Made by a program: the position numbers and the translations under genes | From: Oscillibacter valericigenes | GTDB lineage: Bacteria > Bacillota > Clostridia > Oscillospirales > Oscillospiraceae | NCBI RefSeq assembly: GCF_021531315.1 | Contig: NZ_JAFBIQ010000024.1 | Span: 1-32,891, forward strand | Reading direction: 5' to 3' | DNA length: 32,891 nt | Shown: positions 22,500-31,949 of the stretch, one piece after another | How the letters are laid out: each line of letters begins with the position of its first letter | How positions within the stretch are numbered: the first letter of the stretch is position 1 | Notes under the pieces: generated by a model | What the model was told of the DNA's origin: nothing | Seen by the model: only the letters and a program-made list of their open reading frames with translations | The model's database searches: none

Positions 22500-23513
22500 A
22501 TGATCGTCGTTCTCAAGCATGACCCCAACCCCGAACAGCTCAAAAGCCTGATCGACTGGCTGCGGGAAAAAAATGTCAGCGTCCACACCAGCATCGGCGA
22601 GGGGAATACCATTCTCGGCCTGGTGGGGGACACCTCAAAGCTCGACGCCGACCTGATCGCGGCGCTCGACATCGTGGAGGATGTCAAGCGTGTGCGCGAG
22701 CCGTATAAGAACGCCAACCGTAAGTTCCATCCCGAGGACACCGTTGTCAAGGTGGGCAATACCCAAATCGGCGGCGGCAATCTCACGCTCATGGCGGGGC
22801 CCTGCTCGGTGGAGTCTGAGGAGCAGGTGGTCGCCATCGCCAAGGCGGTCAAGGCCAGCGGCGCGACGATGCTGCGCGGCGGCGCGTTCAAGCCGCGCAC
22901 CTCGCCCTACTCCTTCCAGGGGCTCGGCGAGACCGGTCTGCGCTATTTGGAGATCGCCAAGGAGGAAACGGGGCTGCCCATCGTCACCGAGCTGATGGAC
23001 CTCAGTCAGCTCCCGCTCTTCAAGAATGTCGATGTCATTCAGATCGGCGCGCGCAATATGCAAAATTTTGATCTTTTGAAGGCGGTCGGCCATCAGGACA
23101 AGCCCGTGATGATCAAGCGCGGGATGTCCGCGACCTATGAGGAGTGGCTGATGAGCGCGGAGTACGTCATGGCGGGCGGCAACGAGAATGTTATTCTCTG
23201 CGAGCGCGGCGTGCGCACCTTCGAGAGCTACACCCGCAACACGCTCGACCTCGCCGCCATTCCTGTGCTGCGCAAGCTGACGCATCTGCCGATCATCGTC
23301 GATCCCAGCCACGCCACAGGCAAGAGCTGGCTGGTCGATCCGCTGGCGATGGGCGCGGTGGCGACCGGCTGCGACGGCCTGCTCATCGAGGTCCACAACG
23401 ACCCCGAGCACGCCTTGTGCGACGGTCCGCAGTCGCTCCGTCCCGAGCAGTTCGACGCGCTGGCAAGGAAGCTGCTCCGGCTCAGAGAATTCATCGGAAC
23501 GCTGGAGGAGTGA
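22500..23513 (+). CDS. aroF: 3-deoxy-7-phosphoheptulonate synthase (DAHP synthase, type I-beta)
   Basis: A 337-residue enzyme for the first shikimate step: PEP plus erythrose 4-phosphate to DAHP. Residues ~1-68 are the ferredoxin-like regulatory domain of the I-beta class ([20 protein letters not shown] start). Such domains give Tyr/Phe feedback control in Thermotoga-type enzymes. The barrel follows: [88 protein letters not shown]. All metal- and PEP-site motifs are present. AAGGAGG precedes ATG 22500. First gene of the aro operon. Confidence 0.96.
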   Translation: MIVVLKHDPNPEQLKSLIDWLREKNVSVHTSIGEGNTILGLVGDTSKLDADLIAALDIVEDVKRVREPYKNANRKFHPEDTVVKVGNTQIGGGNLTLMAGPCSVESEEQVVAIAKAVKASGATMLRGGAFKPRTSPYSFQGLGETGLRYLEIAKEETGLPIVTELMDLSQLPLFKNVDVIQIGARNMQNFDLLKAVGHQDKPVMIKRGMSATYEEWLMSAEYVMAGGNENVILCERGVRTFESYTRNTLDLAAIPVLRKLTHLPIIVDPSHATGKSWLVDPLAMGAVATGCDGLLIEVHNDPEHALCDGPQSLRPEQFDALARKLLRLREFIGTLEE

Positions 23514-23517
23514 GACC

Positions 23518-24354
23518 ATGACAGTCGGCATTGTCGGCCTCGGCCTCATCGGAGGCTCGATGGCCAAGAGCATCAAGGCGCGCACGGCGCACAGTGTGTT
23601 CGGCTGTGACCTCGATCAGGAGACCATGATGATGGCCCGCATGTGCGGCGCCATCGACGCGCCGCTGACGGCGGAGAATTTGGGGGAGTGCGGCCTCGTT
23701 CTGATCGCCATTCGCCCCAATGCGGCGATCGCGTGGGTGCGCGAGCACGCCTCGCAGCTCCGCAAGGACGCCATTCTGGTCGATCTGTGCGGCGTGAAGC
23801 GCGTGGTAGTGGAGGCGCTCGCGCCCCTCGCGGAACAGCATGGCTTTGCCTACATCGGCGGACATCCGATGGCCGGGCGTGAGCGCGGCGGGTTCACCGC
23901 CGCGACGGACGACCTGTATGTGGGCGCGTCGATGATCCTCACGCCCGACAAGCGCACGGATATGCAGCTTTTGGAAACGCTCAAGGACTTCTTCCTTGAC
24001 ATCGGCTTTGCGGGCCTGACCTTCTCCGACCCCGAGGAGCATGACCGCATCATCGCTTTCACCTCGCAGCTTGCGCACATCGTTTCAAGCGCCTATGTCA
24101 AGTCACCCGAGGCGCAGAGGCGCCGCGGCTTCTCCGCCGGCAGCTTTCAGGATATGACGCGCGTGGCGCGGCTCGACGAGCAGATGTGGACGGAGCTGTT
24201 CCTCGACGACGCGGACTATCTGACCGGCGAGCTGGACATCCTCATCGCCCATTTGCAGGAGTACGCCGACGCGCTCAAGGCGAAGGACGCCGCGCGCCTG
24301 TGTGCGCTGCTGCGTGACGGACGCGAGAAAAAGGCGTCGGCGGGCGGCAACTGA
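23518..24354 (+). CDS. tyrA: Prephenate dehydrogenase
   Basis: A 278-residue NAD(P)-dependent enzyme turning prephenate into 4-hydroxyphenylpyruvate for tyrosine. The Rossmann motif [17 protein letters not shown] is at the N-terminus, then [31 protein letters not shown] and [11 protein letters not shown] with catalytic-site residues. There is no C-terminal ACT domain, so allosteric control must lie elsewhere. Start ATG 23518 only 4 bp after the aroF stop, with GGAGG shared with the end of aroF. Confidence 0.94.
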   Translation: MTVGIVGLGLIGGSMAKSIKARTAHSVFGCDLDQETMMMARMCGAIDAPLTAENLGECGLVLIAIRPNAAIAWVREHASQLRKDAILVDLCGVKRVVVEALAPLAEQHGFAYIGGHPMAGRERGGFTAATDDLYVGASMILTPDKRTDMQLLETLKDFFLDIGFAGLTFSDPEEHDRIIAFTSQLAHIVSSAYVKSPEAQRRRGFSAGSFQDMTRVARLDEQMWTELFLDDADYLTGELDILIAHLQEYADALKAKDAARLCALLRDGREKKASAGGN

Positions 24355-24386
24355 GACCGAATATTTTCAATAGGGAGGAAACACCC

Positions 24387-25454
24387 ATGTCCTCTGTTCA
24401 GACCATTGAAGTCCACACTGCGCCGGCCTACGAGGTCGCCATCGGCGCGGGAGTGCTGAAAACGTGTGGTGCGCGGCTCAAGAGTGTGCTGGGCGACTGC
24501 CGCATTGCGGTCGTTACCGACAGCAATGTTGCTCTGCGCTATCTCGACGCGGTGTGCGAGAGCCTGCGCAGCGCGGGCTTCTCCGTCTGCTCCCATGTGT
24601 TCCCCGCGGGGGAGCTCAACAAGAATTTTACAACGCTTTCGGGCATCTTAGAGTTTCTGGCCGCCGCTCAGCTCACGCGCACGGATTGTGTAGCCGCGCT
24701 CGGCGGCGGCGTGACGGGCGACATGGCGGGCTTTGCCGCGGCAGTCTACCTGCGCGGCATCCGCTATGTGCAGCTGCCGACCACGCTGCTCTCTGCCGTG
24801 GACTCCTCCGTCGGCGGAAAGACGGCCATCGACCTCGCGGCGGGAAAGAACCTCGCGGGCGCGTTTTTACAGCCCGCCGCCGTGCTGTGCGACACGGACT
24901 GTCTGAAGTCCCTGCCCGCCGCCGTCTTTGCCGACGGCGCGGCGGAAGCCATTAAAACAGGCGTGCTGAGCGGCGAGGCGCTCTTTTCCCTTTTTGAGAA
25001 CGGCACGCTTACCGACGCGCCCGCCGAGATCATTGCCCGCTGCATCCGCTGCAAGGCGGGCGTGGTCGAGCGCGACGAGAAGGAGCGGGGCGAGCGGAGG
25101 CTGCTGAACCTTGGTCACACCATCGGCCACGCCATCGAAAAATGCAGCGGCTACGCCGTTCCGCACGGCCACGCGGTCGCGGCGGGTCTTGCCGTCATGG
25201 CGCGCGCCTCCGAGCGGCTCGGCTGGGCCGAGCCGGGGGTGTCCGCGCGCATCGCGGCGTGTCTGGAGAAGAACGGCCTGCCGACCGGCACGGACTATCC
25301 CGCCGAGGCGCTGGCGCGCGCCGCGCTCGCGGACAAGAAGCGCAGCGGGGAGAGCATCACGATCGTCGTTCCGAGAAGGATCGGCGGTAGCGAGCTGAAA
25401 AGGGTGCCGGTGACGGAGCTGCTGCCCATCATCACCGCCGGACTGGAGGTGTGA
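24387..25454 (+). CDS. aroB: 3-dehydroquinate synthase
   Basis: A 355-residue enzyme for step 2. The NAD site ALGGGVTGDMAGFAAAVYLR and the LPTTLLSAVDSSVGGKTAID motif are intact. Zinc ligands are seen as E in ADGAAEAIKTG, H in LLNLGHTIGHAIE and H in PHGHAVAAG. GGGAGG lies 9 nt before ATG 24387, 32 bp after tyrA. Its stop overlaps the intergenic start region of aroA (TGA at 25452-25454). Confidence 0.95.
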   Translation: MSSVQTIEVHTAPAYEVAIGAGVLKTCGARLKSVLGDCRIAVVTDSNVALRYLDAVCESLRSAGFSVCSHVFPAGELNKNFTTLSGILEFLAAAQLTRTDCVAALGGGVTGDMAGFAAAVYLRGIRYVQLPTTLLSAVDSSVGGKTAIDLAAGKNLAGAFLQPAAVLCDTDCLKSLPAAVFADGAAEAIKTGVLSGEALFSLFENGTLTDAPAEIIARCIRCKAGVVERDEKERGERRLLNLGHTIGHAIEKCSGYAVPHGHAVAAGLAVMARASERLGWAEPGVSARIAACLEKNGLPTGTDYPAEALARAALADKKRSGESITIVVPRRIGGSELKRVPVTELLPIITAGLEV

Positions 25455-25456
25455 GC

Positions 25457-26674
25457 ATGGATATTCGTATCCGACCGCACGCCCTCGCGGGCGCGGTCAC
25501 GCCGCCGCCGAGCAAGTCAATGGCACACAGATTGCTGCTCGCCGCCGCACTTGCGGACGGTGTGAGCACCATAGAGAATGTCGCGCTCTCACAGGATATC
25601 GAGGCGACGCTGCGCTGCATGGCAACACTTGGCGCAAAATGGGAGCAGACCGTTGACGGGACGCTCCGCGTGACGGGCATCGGCAGCAGGCGAAAGAGCT
25701 TTACAGAGCTTCCGCGCTTTGACTGCGGCGAGTCCGGCTCGACGCTGCGCTTTCTCATTCCCATCGCGCTTGCGGTCACGGGCGGGGGCGTGTTCACCGG
25801 ACACGGGCGGCTGATGGAGCGCCCGCAAAAGCCCTACCTTGACCTGTTTGACGAAAAGGGCATCTTCTGCGAGCAAAAGGACGGGGCGCTCACCGTGCGC
25901 GGTGTGCTGACGCCTGGGGAGTACCGGCTGGCAGGCGATGTATCGAGCCAGTTTTTCACGGGCCTGCTCTTTGCTCTGCCGCTGCTCGGCGGCGGATCGA
26001 TGCTGCTCCCGACCACGCGGCTCGAGAGCCGCGACTATGTCGCCATGACGCGCGACGCGCTCACACGCGCGGGTGTGACGGTGAGCGGAGAAAGCGCATT
26101 TTCCGTTTTGCCCTCGCACTACCGTCCCTTGACCGCGGCGGTGGAGGCAGATTGGTCGCAGGCGGGCTTCTGGTACGCGGCGCGTTTCCTCGGAAACCGC
26201 GTCGAGCTGTGCGGATTGGACGAAGCCTCCGCGCAGGGCGACTGCGTGGTCGCCGCGCTCTATGAGCGATTTGAGCCGATGGGGGAGCAGCGCGTCGATG
26301 TGTCCGACTGCCCCGACCTGCTGCCGCCGCTCGCGGTGATGGCAGCGCGGCGGGAGGGGACGACGCATTTTGTCAATGCCGCCCGCCTTCGCATGAAGGA
26401 GAGCGACCGTCTGCGCACGACCGCCGCGCTGCTGCGCGCGCTCGGCGCTCCGACGGAGGAGACGGCAGACAGCCTGACGGTTCGCGGTGTACCCGCCTTT
26501 TCCGGCGGCACGGTGGACGGCGCGAACGACCACCGCATCGTCATGGCCGCGGCAGTCGCCGCGACGGTCAGCGCCGCGCCCGTCACCATCAAGGGCGCAG
26601 AGGCGGTAAAAAAATCCTATCCCTCGTTTTGGGACGAATACAAACGGCTGGGAGGTGACTTCGATGTCCTCTGA
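25457..26674 (+). CDS. aroA: 3-phosphoshikimate 1-carboxyvinyltransferase (EPSP synthase)
   Basis: A 405-residue enzyme for step 6. Motifs: PPPSKSMAHRLLLAAAL (PEP/S3P site), FDCGESGSTLRFLIPIA (in place of the class I NAGTAMR form), SSQFFTGLLFALPLL, RMKESDRLRTTAALL, DHRIVMAAAVAA. The loop before STLRF has Glu-Ser-Gly, which departs from the class I GNAGT. ATG 25457 is chosen over GTG 25451 because GGAGG is 7 nt upstream. The 3' end overlaps aroC by 11 bp. Confidence 0.95.
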   Translation: MDIRIRPHALAGAVTPPPSKSMAHRLLLAAALADGVSTIENVALSQDIEATLRCMATLGAKWEQTVDGTLRVTGIGSRRKSFTELPRFDCGESGSTLRFLIPIALAVTGGGVFTGHGRLMERPQKPYLDLFDEKGIFCEQKDGALTVRGVLTPGEYRLAGDVSSQFFTGLLFALPLLGGGSMLLPTTRLESRDYVAMTRDALTRAGVTVSGESAFSVLPSHYRPLTAAVEADWSQAGFWYAARFLGNRVELCGLDEASAQGDCVVAALYERFEPMGEQRVDVSDCPDLLPPLAVMAARREGTTHFVNAARLRMKESDRLRTTAALLRALGAPTEETADSLTVRGVPAFSGGTVDGANDHRIVMAAAVAATVSAAPVTIKGAEAVKKSYPSFWDEYKRLGGDFDVL

Positions 26675-27755
26675 TTTTGGGAAGACCCTGCGCGTGGGCG
26701 TGTTCGGCGAGTCGCACGGGGTCGCCATCGGCGTGACGGTGGACGGGCTGCCCGCGGGCGAGCGCATCGACATGGACGAGCTGCAAGCCTTTCTCGACCG
26801 CCGCAGACCGGGAAAAAACCCGCTCTCTACCACGCGGCGGGAGACCGATGTGCCGGAGTTCCTCTCCGGGCTGCGCGACGGCGTGACCTGCGGCACGCCG
26901 CTGTGCGCGGTCATTCACAACAGCGACCATCACTCCGCGGATTATGCCGAGCTGGCCGATAAGCCGCGCCCCTCGCACGCGGACTACACCGCGTGGGTGA
27001 AGTGGAGGGGACAGGCGGATATGCGCGGCGGCGGGCATTTTTCGGGCCGCTTGACGGCACCGCTGTGCGTCGCAGGAGGCATCGCGGGGCAAATTCTCGC
27101 GCGGCGCGGCGTCTTCGTCGGCGCGCACCTTGCCGCCGTGGGGACGGAGGAGGACGAGATCTTCCCGCTCCATCCGACCGGTGAGCTGTTCCGCGCCGTG
27201 GCGGCAAAGCCCTTTCCGACGCTCTCCGACGCGGCGGGCGAGCGGATGCAGCGCGTCATTTTGGACGCGCGCGAGGCGCAGGACTCCGTCGGCGGCATCA
27301 TTGAGTGCGCCGCCATCGGACTGCCTGCGGGAGTCGGCGAGCCGATGTTTGACGGCGTTGAAAACCGCCTTGCCGCGGCGCTTTTCGGCATCCCTGCCGT
27401 CAAGGGCGTGGAGTTCGGCGCGGGCTTCGGCTCCGCGCGCCTGCGCGGGAGCGAGAATAACGATGCCCTCCGCGTGGAGAACGGCCGTGTTGTCACCGAG
27501 ACGAACCGCGCGGGCGGCATTCTCGGCGGCATTACAAACAGTATGCCGCTCACGCTGCGCGTCGGTATCAAGCCCACGCCGTCCATCGGACAGAAGCAAA
27601 AAACCGTATCGCTCTCCCGCATGGAGAACACGGAGCTGACCGTTCACGGCCGGCATGACCCCTGTATCGCGCACCGCGCCGTGCCCGTCGTCGAGGCGGT
27701 GACAGCCTGTGTGCTCTTAGACTTACTGTTGGAGGAACATCATGGAGCTTTCTGA
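26664..27755 (+). CDS. aroC: Chorismate synthase
   Basis: A 363-residue FMN-dependent enzyme for step 7. Signatures: GVFGESHGVAIGVTVDGLPA, RRPGKNPLSTTRRETD, KWRGQADMRGGGHFSGRLTA, GSARLRGSENND, NRAGGILGGITNSMPL and RHDPCIAHRAVPVVEA. Start ATG 26664 with GGAGG 8 nt upstream; the GTG at 26655 would put the ribosome site too close. It overlaps aroA at the front and pheA at the back (14 bp), so the genes are translationally coupled. Confidence 0.96.
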   Translation: MSSDFGKTLRVGVFGESHGVAIGVTVDGLPAGERIDMDELQAFLDRRRPGKNPLSTTRRETDVPEFLSGLRDGVTCGTPLCAVIHNSDHHSADYAELADKPRPSHADYTAWVKWRGQADMRGGGHFSGRLTAPLCVAGGIAGQILARRGVFVGAHLAAVGTEEDEIFPLHPTGELFRAVAAKPFPTLSDAAGERMQRVILDAREAQDSVGGIIECAAIGLPAGVGEPMFDGVENRLAAALFGIPAVKGVEFGAGFGSARLRGSENNDALRVENGRVVTETNRAGGILGGITNSMPLTLRVGIKPTPSIGQKQKTVSLSRMENTELTVHGRHDPCIAHRAVPVVEAVTACVLLDLLLEEHHGAF

Positions 27756-28878
27756 AATTCGAAATCGCATCGATGCCGTGGACGAGCAGCTCCTGCAGCT
27801 CTTTTTGGAGCGCATGGAGCTGGCGGAGGAGGTCGCGGCCTATAAGAACGAGCATCATCTGCCCATTCTGAACAAGCAGCGTGAGCGGGAAATTCTCGCC
27901 AAGGTCACCGCCAAGGCGGCAGACAAGGAACGCTACGCCTATCATCTCTACTCCACGCTCTTTGAGCTGGCGCGCTCGCGTCAGGCGGAGCTGGTGGATC
28001 TGCCGACCAGGGTGGCTGAGCAGGTGGAGAAGTCCCTCGCCGCGGGCGGCCCGCTCTTCCCGCAGACCGGCCTTGTCGCCTGCCAAGGCGTGGAGGGCGC
28101 GAACTCGCAGGTTGCCTGCGACCGTCTGCTCCCGCGCGGCAGCATCCTGTATGTCAAGACCTTCGACGCGGTGGTGTCCGCCGTTGAGTCGGGGCTGTGC
28201 AAATTCGGCGTGCTGCCGATCGAAAACAGCTCCAACGGCTCTGTGCGCGCGGTCTATTCGCTGCTTCGGCAGCACAAGCTCTCCGTCGTGCGCTCCACGC
28301 GCCTGTGCATCCGCCACGAGCTTTTGGCGCTGCCGGGTGTAAAGCTCGGCGACATTACGGAGATTTACTCCCATCAGCAGGCCATCGGCCAGTGCAGCCG
28401 CTTTCTCAACGGACTTTCCGGCGTGCGCGTTATTCCCTGCGGCAACACGGCGGAGGCGGCGAAAATGGTCGCCGAGAGCGGCAGCCGCCATGCCGCCGCG
28501 ATCTCCTCACATCCCTGCGCGGCGCTCTACGGCCTCTCCTGCGTGAGCGACAAAATTCAGGACAGCGAAAATAACTACACCCGCTTTTTCTGTGTGGCGA
28601 AGGACCCGGTCATCTACGCGGGGGCGAACCGCATCAGCCTCATCATCTCGTTTGAGAACAAGCCCGGCGCGCTGTATGAAATTCTCTCCAAGCTCGCCGC
28701 GCTGGACATCAACATGACCAAGCTTGAATCCTGCCCCGTTGCGGGGAGCGACTTTGAGTTCATCTTCTTCCTCGAGCTGGAGGCCAGCGTACAGGACAAG
28801 AGCGTGCTCGCCATGCTCGAGGAGATGGAGCGCAGCTGCGCGGAGTTCACCTTCCTCGGCAACTACGCTGAGGTGTGA
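27742..28878 (+). CDS. pheA: Bifunctional chorismate mutase / prephenate dehydratase (P-protein)
   Basis: A 378-residue enzyme. Residues ~1-90 are an AroQ-type chorismate mutase (MELSEIRNRIDAVDEQLLQL, LAEEVAAYK, REREIL). Residues ~105-285 are prephenate dehydratase with GVEGANSQVAC, FGVLPIENSSNGSV and the NNYTRFF motif (catalytic Thr). The last ~85 residues are an ACT domain (NKPGALYEILSKLAALDINM). In that domain the usual ESRP motif reads ESCP and GALV reads GALY, which may alter Phe inhibition. Starts within aroC; 3 bp before the aroE-K fusion. Confidence 0.93.
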   Translation: MELSEIRNRIDAVDEQLLQLFLERMELAEEVAAYKNEHHLPILNKQREREILAKVTAKAADKERYAYHLYSTLFELARSRQAELVDLPTRVAEQVEKSLAAGGPLFPQTGLVACQGVEGANSQVACDRLLPRGSILYVKTFDAVVSAVESGLCKFGVLPIENSSNGSVRAVYSLLRQHKLSVVRSTRLCIRHELLALPGVKLGDITEIYSHQQAIGQCSRFLNGLSGVRVIPCGNTAEAAKMVAESGSRHAAAISSHPCAALYGLSCVSDKIQDSENNYTRFFCVAKDPVIYAGANRISLIISFENKPGALYEILSKLAALDINMTKLESCPVAGSDFEFIFFLELEASVQDKSVLAMLEEMERSCAEFTFLGNYAEV

Positions 28879-28881
28879 GCG

Positions 28882-30126
28882 ATGGGGGAGAAGCTCTACG
28901 GCCTGCTGGGCCGCAAGCTCGGCCACAGCTGGTCGGCGCCCATCCACGCCGCGCTCGGCTGCGCCGACTATCGGCTCATCGAGCTGGAGCCGGAGGCGCT
29001 TGGCGCCTTCCTTGCGCGGGAGGACATCGGCGGGCTGAACGTCACCATTCCCTACAAGCGTGCGGTGATGGCGTACTGCGACGAGCTTGACCCGATGGCG
29101 GCAGAGATCGGCAGCGTCAACACCCTCGTGCGCCGCGCGGACGGCAAGCTCTGCGGCTATAATACCGACGCGGCGGGCTTCTGCTTCATGGCGCGCCGCG
29201 CGGGCATCGACTTTGCGGGGAAAAAGACGCTCGTGCTTGGCAGCGGCGGCGCGTCGCTCACGGCGGTCGCCTGCGCGAAAAAGCGCAGCGCGCGTGAGGT
29301 GGTCGTCATCTCCCGCATGGGGAAGGACAACTATGGAAACCTCGATCGTCACGCTGATGCTGACCTCGTGGTGAACACCACGCCGGTCGGGATGTATCCG
29401 AATAACGGCGCGTCGGCGGTCGATCTGACCGCGTTTCCAAGCTGCTGCGGTGTGCTCGACCTCATCTACAACCCGCGCCGCACGGCGCTGCTGCTGCAAG
29501 CGGAGGCGCTGGGCATCCTGTGCTCGGACGGGCTTCCGATGCTGGTGGCGCAGGCGAAGGCGGCGGAGGAGTATTTCTTCGCTAAGCCCATCGCGGAGAG
29601 CGAGAATGAGCGCATCCTCGCGCAGCTCCGGCGGGAGATGACCAACCTCGTGCTCATCGGGATGCCCGGCAGCGGCAAGTCCACGGTCGGCGCGGCGCTC
29701 GCCGCGCTGACGGGCCGCGAGGCCGTCGACCTCGACGCGCGCATTGCCGAGAAGGCGGGACGCCCCATACCGGAGATCTTTGCCGCGGGCGGCGAAGCAG
29801 CCTTCCGCGCCTTGGAGCGCGAGGTGACGGCGGAGTGCGGCGCGCTGAGCGGAAAAATTCTGCTCACGGGCGGCGGCGTGGTGAAAACGCCTGAGAATTA
29901 CGCCGCGCTGCATCAAAACGGCCGCATCTATCAGCTCCTGCGCCCGCTCGAGCTGCTGGCCGTCGAGGGCCGTCCGCTTTCGCAGGGGGCTGACCTCGCG
30001 GCGATGTGGGCGGAGCGCGCGCCGCTCTATGAGCGCTTCCGTGACGCAGCCGTTGACAACAGCGGCACGGTCGAGGAGACCGCGCAGGATATCTGGAGGG
30101 ATTTTTGTGAAAATTCTGGTCATTAA
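28882..30126 (+). CDS. aroE-aroK: Fused shikimate dehydrogenase and shikimate kinase
   Basis: A 414-residue fusion. Residues 1-~250 are shikimate dehydrogenase: GHSWSAPIHAALG, NVTIPYK with catalytic K59, GYNTDAAGF with D96, LVLGSGGAS (NADP loop, Ser in place of the usual Ala). Residues ~253-414 are shikimate kinase: Walker A GMPGSGKSTVG (260-270), VDLDARIAEKAG, GGEAAFRALEREV, LTGGGVV. It carries out steps 4 and 5. ATG 28882 has GAGG 8 nt upstream. The 3' end overlaps aroQ by 20 bp. Confidence 0.94.
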   Translation: MGEKLYGLLGRKLGHSWSAPIHAALGCADYRLIELEPEALGAFLAREDIGGLNVTIPYKRAVMAYCDELDPMAAEIGSVNTLVRRADGKLCGYNTDAAGFCFMARRAGIDFAGKKTLVLGSGGASLTAVACAKKRSAREVVVISRMGKDNYGNLDRHADADLVVNTTPVGMYPNNGASAVDLTAFPSCCGVLDLIYNPRRTALLLQAEALGILCSDGLPMLVAQAKAAEEYFFAKPIAESENERILAQLRREMTNLVLIGMPGSGKSTVGAALAALTGREAVDLDARIAEKAGRPIPEIFAAGGEAAFRALEREVTAECGALSGKILLTGGGVVKTPENYAALHQNGRIYQLLRPLELLAVEGRPLSQGADLAAMWAERAPLYERFRDAAVDNSGTVEETAQDIWRDFCENSGH

Positions 30127-30547
30127 CGGCCCCAACATGAACATGCTCGGCATCCGACAGCCGGAAATTTACGGCCGCGAGACCTATGAGGACTTAAAGA
30201 AAATGATTTCGGACGAGGCGGAACAGCTGGGTGCGGAGGTCGGCTTCTTCCAGTCCAACCACGAGGGCGCGCTGGTGGATGCCATCCAGCAGGCATACTT
30301 CGACCGTGTGGATGGCATCATCATCAACCCCGCCGCCTACACGCACACGAGCGTCGCGCTGCTCGACGCGGTGAAGGCGGTCGGCATCCCAACGGTGGAG
30401 GTCCACGTTTCCGACCCGGACAGCCGCGAGGACTTCCGCCATGTGTCCTACCTCCGCGCCGCCTGTGTCGCGACCATCCGCGGGCATGGCCTCGCGGGCT
30501 ATCTGGAGGCGCTGCGGCTGCTGTGCGGGCGGGAAGCAGAGCGGTAA
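30107..30547 (+). CDS. aroQ: 3-dehydroquinate dehydratase, type II
   Basis: A 146-residue type II dehydroquinase (step 3). KILVINGPNMNMLGIRQPEI, YGRETYEDL with the catalytic Tyr22, FFQSNHEGALVDAIQQA, IINPAAYTHTSVALLDAV (His active-site segment), VEVHVSDPDSREDFRHVSYL. The start is GTG 30107 with GGAGG 7-8 nt upstream; longer frames are non-homologous. It overlaps the fusion gene by 20 bp and ends the operon. Confidence 0.95.
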   Translation: MKILVINGPNMNMLGIRQPEIYGRETYEDLKKMISDEAEQLGAEVGFFQSNHEGALVDAIQQAYFDRVDGIIINPAAYTHTSVALLDAVKAVGIPTVEVHVSDPDSREDFRHVSYLRAACVATIRGHGLAGYLEALRLLCGREAER

Positions 30548-30640
30548 GTGATCTCCCGCCGCTCTTTGCCTATGGCGAAGCTTGGCGGGGCATGACACCG
30601 CCCGGCAGCCCTTCCTCCCGCTTCCTTGCGAGGAAAAAGA

Positions 30641-30678
30641 AAAGCAAGAGAAAACATTGTGTTTTCTCTTGCTTTTTT
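30641..30678 (+). terminator. Terminator of the aro operon
   Basis: AAAGCAAGAGAAAACA (30641-30656) pairs perfectly with TGTTTTCTCTTGCTTT (about 30660-30675), a 16-bp stem with a 3-4 nt loop, followed by TTT. From 30548 to here no gene is seen. The ~130 bp after it to 30807 hold no recognisable gene and probably include the left end of the IS. Confidence 0.92.
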
Positions 30679-30806
30679 GTCACGCCATATCAGAATAGAT
30701 TTCCCATCTTCCGCAACAAGAAGCACTCAATTGGAGCATATGCGATGCTTCCTTTCCGGCGGGTAACTGCTTACAATAGTCTTATTGCTTAAAAGGAGAT
30801 GAGACT

Positions 30807-31949
30807 ATGCCAAAAGAATATCCCGCTGAATTCAAGACCAAGATTATCAAGCGATACCAAAAGGGAGAATCCATTCAATCGCTCAGTCAGGAATTGCATA
30901 TCGCGCAAAGCACACTCTACGACTGGAGAAGAGAATACTGTTCCATCAAAACAGCAAATCGTACCTACACTCCAAAAGAGTTCGACACCCTTTCAAGGCG
31001 GCTGGAAAAGTTGGAGCATGAACTGGAGATCATTCGGCTCACTGGGTACATATCAAATGTGCCCTTGCAGAAAAAGCTGGTCTTCTTGGAAAGTCTCTAC
31101 CAAAAGTCAGACAACCCGTATAGTGTTTACGAGCTCTGTGAAGCGTTGGATGTTGCCCGCGGAACCTTCTACAACCACATCTTCCGCCGAGCCGACCGCA
31201 GCAAGCGCGATCAAGAGCGGGCGCGGCTTATGCGGCTGGTACAGCAGGTTTTTGATGACAGTGCCCAGCGATTCGGCGCCGAAAAAATTCGCATCGCTCT
31301 GACCGAAAGCGGCATCCGGGTCAGCACCAAACGCATCGCGGCGATCATGCAGGAGCTTGATCTGCACAGCATCCGCCCAGACGCAAAAAAGCAATTCAAG
31401 AAGCGTCAGCAGTACAAAAAACAGAATCTACTGGAGCAGCAATTCACCGCGGAGCGTCCCAACCAAATCTGGGTCAGCGATATTACATACTTCAAAATCA
31501 ACGAATACTGGCTCTACTTTTGCATGATCCTCGACCTTTTCTCCCGCAGGGTCATCGGCTATCGAGTGTCCCGTAACGCAAGCACTCATCTGGTCACAAG
31601 CACCTTCCGGGACGCCTATCAAGCACGAGGCAATCCCATCGGGCTGACCTTTCACAGCGATCGCGGCGCACAGTATACCTCAGCCACGCTTACGGAACTG
31701 CTGCAAAAATGCGGTGCGAAACAGTCCTTTTCCGCTACAGCACAGCCCCATGACAACGCGGTCGCCGAAGCGTTCTTTGCTTCCTTCAAAAAAGAGGAGG
31801 CGTACCGCAGGGAGTACACCTCGGAGCAAAGCTACCGCAAAAGCGTGTCGCAATATGTCCAATTCTATAATGAGCTGCGTCCCCATCGGGCCCTGAAATA
31901 CAAGACCCCGCAGGCATTTGAGGAGGCGTACTGGGCGAGTTCATCGTAA
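30807..31949 (+). CDS. IS3-family transposase (single ORF)
   Basis: A 380-residue transposase. Residues ~1-60 form a helix-turn-helix (KEYPAEFKTKIIKRYQKGES, ELHIAQSTLYDWRRE), then a short leucine-rich coil, an HTH_21 segment (YSVYELCEALDVARGTFYNH; RFGAEKIRIALTESGI), and the rve catalytic core. The DDE triad is intact: D225 (WVSDITYF), D285 (FHSDRGAQY) and E321 (AVAEAFFASFKKEE), with the family's D(35)E spacing. OrfA and OrfB are in one frame, without the usual frameshift. AAAAGGAG lies 8-9 nt before ATG 30807. Terminal inverted repeats were not identified by eye. Confidence 0.92.
   Translation: MPKEYPAEFKTKIIKRYQKGESIQSLSQELHIAQSTLYDWRREYCSIKTANRTYTPKEFDTLSRRLEKLEHELEIIRLTGYISNVPLQKKLVFLESLYQKSDNPYSVYELCEALDVARGTFYNHIFRRADRSKRDQERARLMRLVQQVFDDSAQRFGAEKIRIALTESGIRVSTKRIAAIMQELDLHSIRPDAKKQFKKRQQYKKQNLLEQQFTAERPNQIWVSDITYFKINEYWLYFCMILDLFSRRVIGYRVSRNASTHLVTSTFRDAYQARGNPIGLTFHSDRGAQYTSATLTELLQKCGAKQSFSATAQPHDNAVAEAFFASFKKEEAYRREYTSEQSYRKSVSQYVQFYNELRPHRALKYKTPQAFEEAYWASSS

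Noticed and set aside
28507-30153. 548-codon open frame on the minus strand
   Set aside because: Antisense to pheA, aroE-aroK and aroQ; Arg/Ala/His-rich translation with no domain motif. Similar long antisense frames over aroA-aroC (25589-27674) were rejected for the same reason.
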